DNA of 64,000 nt from a bacterium (GTDB lineage Bacteria; Patescibacteriota; Saccharimonadia; Saccharimonadales; UBA4665), in NCBI GenBank assembly GCA_021783725.1, contig JAJXTN010000006.1, positions 1 to 64,000 of the forward strand, in the 5' to 3' direction. Shown piece after piece: positions 57,032-64,000 of this stretch. How positions within the stretch are numbered: the first letter of the stretch is position 1; every line of letters starts with the position of its first letter. The notes under the pieces are model-generated. The model ran no database searches, was not told the origin of the DNA, and saw only the letters and a list, made by a program, of their open reading frames with translations. Made by a program: the position numbers and the translations under genes.

Positions 57032-58819
57032 ATGAGTAAATCCAATAAAAAAGAGGTGGGGGCGATTACTCACAACAATGGTGTGAGCTTTCGAGTGTGG
57101 GCGCCGTTCGCCAGTAGTGTGGCTGTTACCGGTTCCTTCAATAATTGGGCGCACGCTGAAATGGTCAGCGAGAATGACGGCTACTGGGCGACTTTCATAG
57201 ATAATGCTCAGCCTGGCCAAGAATACAAATTTGTCATTCATAACGGTGATAGTGAGCTGTATAAAAATGATCCACGTAGTCTACAAGTGACCACCACCAA
57301 CGGTAATTCAGTGTTGGTGGCTAATGATTTTGACTGGGGCGATGATACGCACATCCCCGTACCATTTAATGAGCAGATTATTTATGAATTACATGTCGGT
57401 ACTTTCAGTAGGGTCGACGCTTCAACTATTGGTACTTTCGATCAAGTGATTGATAAACTTGATTATTTGTCCGACCTGGGCATTAATACGATTGAATTGA
57501 TGCCGATTGGTAGTATGTCCAAAGATCGAGGTTGGGGTTATGCCACCGATTATATATACGCTGTCGAGAGCTTATACGGCGGCCGCAATGGTTTCATGGA
57601 ATTTGTTAAGCAAGCTCACTTGAGAGGAATTGGCGTAACCTTGGACGTTGTCTACAACCATATTGGACCGGACGATGGTTTAGACCTTTGGCAGTATGAC
57701 GGTTGGAGCGAGAATGATAAGGGCGGCATCTACTTCTATAATGATTGGCGTTCGGAAACTCCTTGGGGTGAAACCAGACCGGATTATGGTCGTCATGAAG
57801 TTCGTCAATATATATTGGATAACGTCCGGATGTGGTTAAAAGATTGTCGACTAGATGGTTTACGACTAGACTCGACCATATATATACGTAACGTTAAGGG
57901 TCTTAATGATAACCCTGACACAGATTTGCCAGACGGTTGGTCGCTACTGCAAGCCATTACTAATCTAGCTTTGAGAATCAATCCTTACGCGATGTTAATA
58001 GCCGAAGACGTTTCGGGCAATGAATATATAACTAAACCAAAGGCTGATGGTGGTGCCGGTTTTTCGACCCAATGGGAAGTAAATTTGCCGAGTGTTTTGC
58101 ACGGTGTGCTTGACGCCGTCAACGACAGTGATCGGAGCATCACCGCTATCAGCAACGCTCTGAGCCGTTATTATAATGGTGATGCTTTTCAGCGGGTGGT
58201 TTATAGCGATTCGCACGATACAGCCGGTAATGATGGTGGCGCTCGGTTAAGCGAAGAGATATCGCCCGGTAAAGTCGACAGTGTTTTTGCGCGTAAACGG
58301 TCATTGATTGCTTCGGCAATTATCTTAACAGCTCCCGGCATACCAATGTTCTTGCAGGGCCAAGAATTCATGGAAAATGGAAATTTCAATGACTGGAAAG
58401 TGCTAGACTGGCACAAAGCAAAAAAATTCGCCGGCATCGTCCTAGCTCATAAACATATGATTGCTTTAAGGCGAAACGTCTACGGTCAGACTCGGGGATT
58501 AGTCGGTCAGAATTTCACGGTTCTACATCTTAACGAGGACGCCAAACTATTAGCCTATCATCGCTGGGATCAAGGTGGTTACGGAGATGATGTGGTAGTA
58601 ATTATTAATTTTGCCAATCAGATTCAAAAAGATTATGTGGTCAATTTCCCTCGACCAGGAATATGGCAAGTTCGGTTTAATAGCGACTGGAAAGGCTATA
58701 GTCAAGATTTCAAAGACGTCGGTATCGATAAAGTAGACATCAATGAAGTGTCTGGAAGCATAGAAATCGGCCCTTACGCTGTACTTATACTATCTCAAGA
58801 CAAAAACCCCGAAGCCTAA
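57032..58819 (+). CDS. GH13 alpha-glucan branching-type enzyme
   Basis: An alpha-amylase superfamily enzyme of 595 aa. A CBM48-like N-terminal domain (FRVWAPFASSVAVTGSFNNW) precedes the TIM barrel with DVVYNHIG, the nucleophile in DGLRLDSTI, the acid in LIAEDVSG and YSDSHDTAG. It resembles branching enzymes (GlgB) and trehalohydrolases. No other glycogen gene is in the window, so specificity is uncertain. It stands alone. Confidence 0.82.
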   Translation: MSKSNKKEVGAITHNNGVSFRVWAPFASSVAVTGSFNNWAHAEMVSENDGYWATFIDNAQPGQEYKFVIHNGDSELYKNDPRSLQVTTTNGNSVLVANDFDWGDDTHIPVPFNEQIIYELHVGTFSRVDASTIGTFDQVIDKLDYLSDLGINTIELMPIGSMSKDRGWGYATDYIYAVESLYGGRNGFMEFVKQAHLRGIGVTLDVVYNHIGPDDGLDLWQYDGWSENDKGGIYFYNDWRSETPWGETRPDYGRHEVRQYILDNVRMWLKDCRLDGLRLDSTIYIRNVKGLNDNPDTDLPDGWSLLQAITNLALRINPYAMLIAEDVSGNEYITKPKADGGAGFSTQWEVNLPSVLHGVLDAVNDSDRSITAISNALSRYYNGDAFQRVVYSDSHDTAGNDGGARLSEEISPGKVDSVFARKRSLIASAIILTAPGIPMFLQGQEFMENGNFNDWKVLDWHKAKKFAGIVLAHKHMIALRRNVYGQTRGLVGQNFTVLHLNEDAKLLAYHRWDQGGYGDDVVVIINFANQIQKDYVVNFPRPGIWQVRFNSDWKGYSQDFKDVGIDKVDINEVSGSIEIGPYAVLILSQDKNPEA

Positions 58820-58848
58820 CATTTCTACCAATTTAAACTAGACCACAC

Positions 58849-58905
58849 CACTATCGGAACTATCCAACTATTTAACTATTTAACTTTCGGACTATCGGTC
58901 TATCC
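58849..58905. repeat. Degenerate octamer array between convergent genes
   Basis: About seven units resembling AACTATCC/AACTATTT in 57 bases. The unit type matches array B at 11536-11583, although this site lies between two gene ends rather than two promoters. Confidence 0.5.
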
Positions 58906-58913
58906 TACCAAGC

Positions 58914-59717
58914 CTAGTTAGCAATATCACGTTTATTAAATATCAAAGCGCCAATCGCAACAAACACTACACTGGCAACAAAGAAGATGACGAAAGACTC
59001 CGGTTTGAGCTGGCCTTTTGACAACAATTCTTGAGTGTTGAAATAGTAGAAAATTGATTCGTGATGCAACCAAGACCAACTTGGCTTGAGGGCGGCTACG
59101 ACGTTGGCCACATACATCACTAGCAATAGGCCACCGGCAATCATATACACTCGACTGCGGTCACTGAGTAGTGCTGACAAGCAAAATATGGCTGATAATA
59201 TTGCTGACATGAAGAACATGGCCAGAGCGGCCACTTCAAGCACGTGCTGGATACTGGATGTCTGACCAAACAACCAAGTCAAGGGGATGATAATGAGAAT
59301 CGTGAAGCTGATGAATAGGGCGACTGAAATAAACTGGGCGATATACTTAGAAAAGTATATTTTCAACCGGCTGATTGGCAGAGACAAGTATATACCCATT
59401 GTTCTGCGTTCGATTTCACCGGCCAGACTATTACCGGCCCGACTCATGGTGAAGACGATGGCTAGAATCGGCCAAGTAAAAGTAAATAGCTCAATCGCCA
59501 GAAACTTATCAATCGTTGAAAATGTTAAATCCTGAATTCCGAAGGCATCAAACATGCCTTTAGGATAAGCCTGTAAGACTTTCTCTAATTGGGCTGACGA
59601 GGCTTGAAGCGAAGGGAAAAGAGCAATGTACATCAGCAATAAACCCAAGCCAATGCCACAATAAGCCAGTAGTGATAGTCGGCGGCCCCAGATTTCATTT
59701 TTTATAATAGGTATCAT
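58914..59717 (-). CDS. ABC-2 type transporter permease
   Basis: A 267 aa protein with six membrane helices, arranged as in ABC-2 permeases, with an AGNSLAGEIERRTMGIYLSL segment typical of drug or lipid exporters. It overlaps the preceding ATPase gene by four bases and forms an exporter with it. Confidence 0.87.
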   Translation of the reverse strand: MIPIIKNEIWGRRLSLLAYCGIGLGLLLMYIALFPSLQASSAQLEKVLQAYPKGMFDAFGIQDLTFSTIDKFLAIELFTFTWPILAIVFTMSRAGNSLAGEIERRTMGIYLSLPISRLKIYFSKYIAQFISVALFISFTILIIIPLTWLFGQTSSIQHVLEVAALAMFFMSAILSAIFCLSALLSDRSRVYMIAGGLLLVMYVANVVAALKPSWSWLHHESIFYYFNTQELLSKGQLKPESFVIFFVASVVFVAIGALIFNKRDIAN

Positions 59718-60616
59718 TGCTTGTCTTTGTATTGTTCGAGGAATATATCCTCGAGACTTAAGTGATTGACCGATAGATCGGTTAGATTATTCTTGACCAG
59801 TTCGGCCATGACTTTATTAAGGTCGCCACGAACTTTTAGGCTAATAGAATTATCGACGGCGCTGACTATTTCTAGATTGGGTAAATGTTTTAGGCCGGAA
59901 GTATTGATTTTGTGGCTACTGCTAGCAGTGATGACATGGACTTTGAGGTCACGGATATCATTCATGGTTTTTTCTTCGACGATCGAACCGTCTTTGATGA
60001 GTACTACCGAATCGCAAATGCGTTCAACCTCACTTAGATTGTGAGACGACAGAAAGACGGTTTTGTTCTGACCGACAAACTCTAGTAATAGGCTATACAA
60101 TTCATTTTGAAGTAACGGGTCAAGCCCGCGAGTCGGCTCATCCATGATGATTAATTCAGGATTGCCGACAAAGCACAGTATGATGGCTAGCTTCTGTTTG
60201 TTGCCGGACGACAGGGCTTTGACTCTGGTATGAATATCAAGATCGAAACGTTTGATTAGCTGATCGCGAATCGGACTAACGCCTTTGAGGTTTTCAAAGA
60301 ATTTGATGTGATCGTCAGCTGTCCAATTGGGGTAAAGTTGGCTGTCGGATGATAAATAACCGATCGAGTTTTTTAGTTCGGCGCTATCTGTGTGGGCATC
60401 GTGGCCGAGTATCTTGATATTCCCGGCAGTCGGTCGGATAAAGTCCATTAAGCTTCTAATTGTGGTGGTTTTGCCGGCACCGTTCGGTCCCAAGAAGCCG
60501 AATATTTTACTCTTAGGAACATTGAAAGTCACTGAATTCAGAGCTAGTTTAGGTCCAAAACTTTTAGATAGTGACGTCACTTCGATAGCGTTTGCCGGCA
60601 TAGAAGATTTAACCAT
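59714..60616 (-). CDS. ABC transporter ATP-binding protein
   Basis: Walker A GPNGAGKTTT (about residue 40), signature LSSGNKQKLAI and Walker B ELIIMDEPTRGLDP are all present in 300 aa. The C-terminal ~80 residues resemble the accessory domain of drug/antibiotic exporter ATPases. A CATAAT box lies seven bases before the ATG, so the operon may be leaderless. Confidence 0.93.
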   Translation of the reverse strand: MVKSSMPANAIEVTSLSKSFGPKLALNSVTFNVPKSKIFGFLGPNGAGKTTTIRSLMDFIRPTAGNIKILGHDAHTDSAELKNSIGYLSSDSQLYPNWTADDHIKFFENLKGVSPIRDQLIKRFDLDIHTRVKALSSGNKQKLAIILCFVGNPELIIMDEPTRGLDPLLQNELYSLLLEFVGQNKTVFLSSHNLSEVERICDSVVLIKDGSIVEEKTMNDIRDLKVHVITASSSHKINTSGLKHLPNLEIVSAVDNSISLKVRGDLNKVMAELVKNNLTDLSVNHLSLEDIFLEQYKDKQ

Positions 60617-60640
60617 GTCTTGTATTATGCGCGTTACTAA

Positions 60641-61138
60641 CTAATATGGACAAACTTTTGTAATGGTTCGAGATTGAACCATTTGGGCGTCTTGAACAAG
60701 AGCGTGGTTCGACCAATAACTAGCACTTTTGGCGGTAGCTAATTCGTCGCCCGGGAAGGGTGGACTCATTGGACCAATCCAAGTGTTAGCAACTTCATAA
60801 TCGCCGTCGGCATCCTTGATAAGAATAATTGAGATGCAATTGCTCGGCGAAGGATAGCGATTCTTGGCGTAGCGCGAAAATACTTTTTTCTTGACTGGTT
60901 GAGCGTAGAAAATTGAATCTTTGTCGGTCGTATCGATGATGTCGGTATTGCCGATGACTCGACCCATGTCGCGCTCGATAGCCACTCGCGACCCGCTAAG
61001 TTTGGTGCCGACCATCACTTCCTTTATTAGGTTGATGATATAGGGCTGTCGGCTTAAGTAATGTCCGGCTTCGGAATCAATCAGATTGACGTATACCGAG
61101 TAGCTATCAGTAGTTTCGGCAATGATGTGCTTGTACAT
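60641..61138 (-). CDS. Hypothetical protein, 165 aa
   Basis: I do not recognise this protein. It is predicted mixed alpha/beta and soluble, with a basic middle (AQPVKKKVFSRYAKNRYPSP) and NTWIGPMSPPFPGDE near the end. It lies 24 bases upstream of the ABC ATPase on the same strand and may be in its transcript. Confidence 0.5.
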   Translation of the reverse strand: MYKHIIAETTDSYSVYVNLIDSEAGHYLSRQPYIINLIKEVMVGTKLSGSRVAIERDMGRVIGNTDIIDTTDKDSIFYAQPVKKKVFSRYAKNRYPSPSNCISIILIKDADGDYEVANTWIGPMSPPFPGDELATAKSASYWSNHALVQDAQMVQSRTITKVCPY

Positions 61139-61410
61139 GTACTTATAAGTCTCTTCTCTTAACTGTTAGTATACGCCAAAGTCGCAATAATAGCGATTCC
61201 TAAGGAGTTAAGCGGCGCATTTGTAAGCATTACTAATATTTGTAAAATTATCGTTAGTATTATGAAATTAGCTAATATTCTGATACACTGTACTTAAGCA
61301 AGTGGGATCTATACACTTCCGTTGTCATATTTCGTTTCATCAAAACTTACTATATTGCGGTTCGTCAGTAGTAGCGCAAGCGATATTAGTTAAACAAAGG
61401 AACAAATATT

Positions 61411-61704
61411 ATGGCAATGAAACTTTACGTAGGCGGATTAGCTTACAGCGTAACCGACAAAGAACTTGAAACATTATTCGCCGAACAGGGTGAAGTAGTC
61501 AGTGCAACTGTTATTAAGGATCGTGATAGTGGCCAATCCAAAGGTTTTGGCTTCGTTGAAATGTCCGACATCAAGCAAGCCCAAGAAGCAATCGCTAACT
61601 TGAACGGTAAAGAAATCGGTGGCCGGTCAATTACGGTCAACCAAGCTCGTCCTCAAGAAGAACGCCGACCATCTAGCGGTGGCTCATTCCGTAAATCATA
61701 CTAA
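61411..61704 (+). CDS. RNA-binding protein with one RRM domain
   Basis: RNP2 is LYVGGLAY (about residue 4) and RNP1 is KGFGFVEM (about 44). Length is 97 aa with a short Gly/Ser/Arg tail. Single-RRM proteins of this type act as RNA chaperones in cyanobacteria and other bacteria. AAAGGAAC lies ten bases before the ATG. The 272-base gap upstream holds no other gene; it could contain a long regulated leader. Confidence 0.9.
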   Translation: MAMKLYVGGLAYSVTDKELETLFAEQGEVVSATVIKDRDSGQSKGFGFVEMSDIKQAQEAIANLNGKEIGGRSITVNQARPQEERRPSSGGSFRKSY

Positions 61705-61746
61705 AAGCGTAATCAACAGATCAAGATTGGATAAGGTTGCAGACCT

Positions 61747-62802
61747 ATGATTAAACACGACAAACATATTGTGATAGTTAGGTCGTCAATATTGAGACTT
61801 AGCTCGTTGAGTTTGGTATCCAGTGCGGCGATAGTTAACGTGTTAAGTAAGCATTACGTCAAAGTTAGTGTAGCGACTGTCAACAACTTATCCGATCTTG
61901 AGGCGGTACTCGATATTCAGCCTGACTTGATATTTATGGGTATGAAATATGTCTATAGTGACGTTAATAATCAAGCTGATTCCGATGCTCGAATTTGGTT
62001 GGCTGATTTCTTTGATGCCCATGATATCGCCTATACTGGTTCAAACCAGTTAGCTCACGAGCTGGAGTTAGACAAATCTTTGGCCAAAATACGGGTTCAA
62101 CAAGCTGGTTTGGCGACATCAAAGTTTCAAGTAATTGCTTGTGGTGATGAAGCCCGGTTCAATCCTGGTTTGAATTTCCCATTATTCGTTAAGCCAACCA
62201 ATCGTGGTGGTGGGGTTGGTATTGATCAAGCTTCGGTAGTGAATAATGTGAATGAGTTGTCGGCCAAAGTCTCAGCTATCGTTGACGAGCTAAGGGCCGA
62301 TTCATTGGTCGAAGAGTATTTGCCGGGTCGAGAATTTAGTGTGGCTATATTGCGCCAATACGATTCCGAAATTTATGACGTAATGCCTATCGAGCTGGTC
62401 GCTGAAGCTGACGACAAAGGCTTTAGGATGCTCAGTGAAGCGGTTAAATTATCCAATATTGAACAAGTTGTGGCAGTTAGTAACTCTAAACTTCGACGCG
62501 CAGTTAATGACCTGGCTATAAAAGTGTTTATGGCACTTGGCGCTCGAGACTATGGCCGGATAGATATTCGGCTTGACGCCAAAGGGCAGCCTCATTTTCT
62601 GGAAGCAAATCTCATCCCGAGCTTGATAGACGATTATGGCTCATTCCCCAAAGCTAGTCGCCTGAATCTCGGTCTAGATCATGAAACGATGCTTATGCAG
62701 ATTGTTGAACTTGGTCTTTTACGAACTGTCACAGCAGAAATTGATGAAACCGACAGCATTATAGAACCGTTCATTGGCGCTGAGTTATTAGCGATTAGTT
62801 AG
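61747..62802 (+). CDS. ATP-grasp ligase, D-Ala-D-Ala ligase family
   Basis: A 351 aa ATP-grasp enzyme. FPLFVKPTNRGGGVGIDQAS is the nucleotide-binding loop, VEEYLPGREFSVAIL follows, and DIRLDAKGQPHFLEANLIPSL is the metal-binding end. It differs from the ddl at 36401 in its N-terminal domain and lacks the AEHDVS opening, so another dipeptide or amide product is possible. AAGG precedes the start. It overlaps the convergent deacetylase gene by eight bases. Confidence 0.78.
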   Translation: MIKHDKHIVIVRSSILRLSSLSLVSSAAIVNVLSKHYVKVSVATVNNLSDLEAVLDIQPDLIFMGMKYVYSDVNNQADSDARIWLADFFDAHDIAYTGSNQLAHELELDKSLAKIRVQQAGLATSKFQVIACGDEARFNPGLNFPLFVKPTNRGGGVGIDQASVVNNVNELSAKVSAIVDELRADSLVEEYLPGREFSVAILRQYDSEIYDVMPIELVAEADDKGFRMLSEAVKLSNIEQVVAVSNSKLRRAVNDLAIKVFMALGARDYGRIDIRLDAKGQPHFLEANLIPSLIDDYGSFPKASRLNLGLDHETMLMQIVELGLLRTVTAEIDETDSIIEPFIGAELLAIS

Positions 62803-63508
62803 TTTTGTAAGCCGGTATATTAAATAATTGGTCGATGGTTACGAATTTATATCCTTGTTTGAGCAATTCGTCTACAGTTATTTCGACAGCTTTGACAGTT
62901 TGAGCCCGATTGCCACCCTTGGCATCAAATCCATCGTGAAAAATGATGATTGCCCCCGGCTTGGCTTTTTTGACCGCCGTTCGGGCAATTTTCTGGCCAT
63001 CTATCTGGAAGACTTCCCAGGCGCTACAGAAACGACCAGACACTGGTTGTAGGCCGATAATTTTCAATGTTTTGAATAGGCTAGGACTACGCCATAACCA
63101 CGGCGATCGAAAAAGAGCCGGTGTTTTAGCTAGGGTTTTGGTGAGTATGGCTTGGGAACTGACTATTTCAGTAGACATCGGTGGTTGCAAAAAATAGTTA
63201 AAAAATACATGCGATAGCGAATGATTGCCAATGGTATGACCTGATTGATCAATGGCTTTGGTGACTTCCGGGTAGCGTTCGACGCGTTTGCCAACTTGAA
63301 AGAACGTAGCTTTGATATTTCTAGAATTAAGAATGGCTAATATTTGTGAAGTATACGGCTCATTCGGTCCGTCGTCGAAAGTTAGGGCGATGATTTTCTC
63401 GTCAGTCTTTACTTCGTATGGGTACGGCCCGAACAGCTGTGAAAATGGTGACATGAATAACCAGTAACCGATGATTAATCCTGCTAGCACCAGCGCAAAA
63501 ATAAACAT
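62795..63508 (-). CDS. Polysaccharide deacetylase (NodB, CE4)
   Basis: One N-terminal membrane helix (about 3-20) anchors an external NodB domain: TFDDGPNEP (metal Asp pair), HTIGNHSLSH (HxxxH) and RSPWLWRSP (Arg motif). Length is 237 aa. It probably deacetylates peptidoglycan or another GlcNAc polymer at the surface. Its ATG overlaps the stop of the preceding glycosyltransferase (TAATG). Confidence 0.88.
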   Translation of the reverse strand: MFIFALVLAGLIIGYWLFMSPFSQLFGPYPYEVKTDEKIIALTFDDGPNEPYTSQILAILNSRNIKATFFQVGKRVERYPEVTKAIDQSGHTIGNHSLSHVFFNYFLQPPMSTEIVSSQAILTKTLAKTPALFRSPWLWRSPSLFKTLKIIGLQPVSGRFCSAWEVFQIDGQKIARTAVKKAKPGAIIIFHDGFDAKGGNRAQTVKAVEITVDELLKQGYKFVTIDQLFNIPAYKTN

Positions 63509-64000
63509 TAATTACCTAGTGGGAGATTGAGCATTATAGCTAGCGAATGCTGAAGTGATAACGAACCTACGAGAGCGTAAATGATGAAGGCCGGCAAAAC
63601 TAATGAAGCGACACATACTTGAGTTAAGGTAAATAAGCGCGGTTTGAACTCATCTCTAAAAGCCGGCGCTGACCCCATAATCCGATGACCAAATAAACGA
63701 TTCAAATAGTAAGCTAGCAAGTAATAGGTCAGAAACGACATGAACACGTTATACCAAAAACCGTGAACTAAACGCCTAGATGAAGTGAAGACTACGTTAT
63801 CACCTAGGAAAACGACTTTACCACGTTTCTTGAGGTTGCGAATTAGATCTAATTCATCACCACCTTGAGTTAGGCTGGTGTTGTAGTCCGCCCATTCAGT
63901 TTTTTTGAAAGCGATGTTGGTAGCGGTGGCGTAGAAAACATTGCCGGTCAGTTTGAAACTAACATCGATGAGTTTGAATAAATTTTTCGAAAATACTTCA
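63508..64000 (-). CDS. Glycosyltransferase family 2, C-terminal part, cut by window end
   Basis: The frame stays open to the window edge, so the apparent short ORF from 63747 is only its tail. The visible part contains FYATATNIAFKKTEWADYN, QGGDELDLIRNLKKRG and SSRRLVHGF, typical of the acceptor side of processive GT2 enzymes. Two hydrophobic helices follow near the C-terminus. It is coupled to the polysaccharide deacetylase, suggesting that the two make and modify a surface glycan. Confidence 0.75.
   Translation of the reverse strand, partial: EVFSKNLFKLIDVSFKLTGNVFYATATNIAFKKTEWADYNTSLTQGGDELDLIRNLKKRGKVVFLGDNVVFTSSRRLVHGFWYNVFMSFLTYYLLAYYLNRLFGHRIMGSAPAFRDEFKPRLFTLTQVCVASLVLPAFIIYALVGSLSLQHSLAIMLNLPLGN

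Overview
The window most likely comes from a Candidatus Saccharibacteria (TM7) or closely related Patescibacteria/CPR chromosome. Genes are short and densely packed, and both TGA and TAG act as ordinary stops. Many start codons lie only 6-8 bases after a -10 hexamer with no Shine-Dalgarno sequence (leaderless mRNAs). There is a peptidoglycan gene set but almost no biosynthesis beyond it. The assignment is inferred from gene content, not from a marker tree.

Layout. 0-7 kb: uvrC, a tandem pair of LuxR-like regulators, an M24 aminopeptidase, secG and a membrane-anchored peptide-binding protein. 7-10.2 kb: three tRNA genes (Leu-CAG, Leu-GAG, Val-TAC), each followed by an exact copy of its own 3' end, plus a FAD-linked oxidase. 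10.2-16.1 kb: a D-Ala-D-Ala carboxypeptidase, lemA-htpX, a membrane protein and ligA. 16.3-20.2 kb: a GC-rich island that looks actinobacterial, with an HTH protein, DUF2188, an AbiJ/HEPN-like protein and a TIGR04141-like protein. It ends at tRNA-Ala and tRNA-Phe. 20.7-26.7 kb: a glycosyltransferase, small unknown genes, tRNA-Gly with a 963-bp insert carrying DUF3800, and a G5/DUF3761 surface protein.

26.7-32.6 kb: a LysR regulator divergent from myo-inositol-1-phosphate synthase, a lipid-linked glycosyltransferase and a large membrane protein ending in a PIG-L deacetylase domain. This could be an inositol-glycan pathway. 32.6-38.1 kb: tRNA-Cys, tRNA-Leu(TAA) with perfect 76-bp repeats, an alpha/beta hydrolase, a membrane-anchored Mur ligase, a RAYT transposase between mirror-image REP palindromes, and ddl-vanX. 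38.2-48.1 kb: an HD-like protein, leuS with a Nudix domain inside its editing domain, the translation cluster rpmF-nusB-nudix-rnc-rpsP-khpA-trmD, and nickel superoxide dismutase with its protease.

48-64 kb: an MFS exporter, a two-component system, GtrA, and a Crp/Fnr regulator divergent from a flavoprotein plus di-heme cytochrome b operon. Then come a GH13 branching-type enzyme, an ABC exporter, an RRM protein, an ATP-grasp ligase, a polysaccharide deacetylase and a glycosyltransferase cut by the window end.

The most unusual signals are four: (i) tRNA genes with exact partial copies of themselves nearby, two of them bounding 82-84 bp elements with covarying hairpins; (ii) the Nudix insertion in LeuRS, with an upstream ORF that mimics its N-terminus; (iii) the Ino1-GT2-PIG-L cluster; (iv) the actinobacterial-looking defence-type island. 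No rRNA genes, CRISPR array or integrase were seen.
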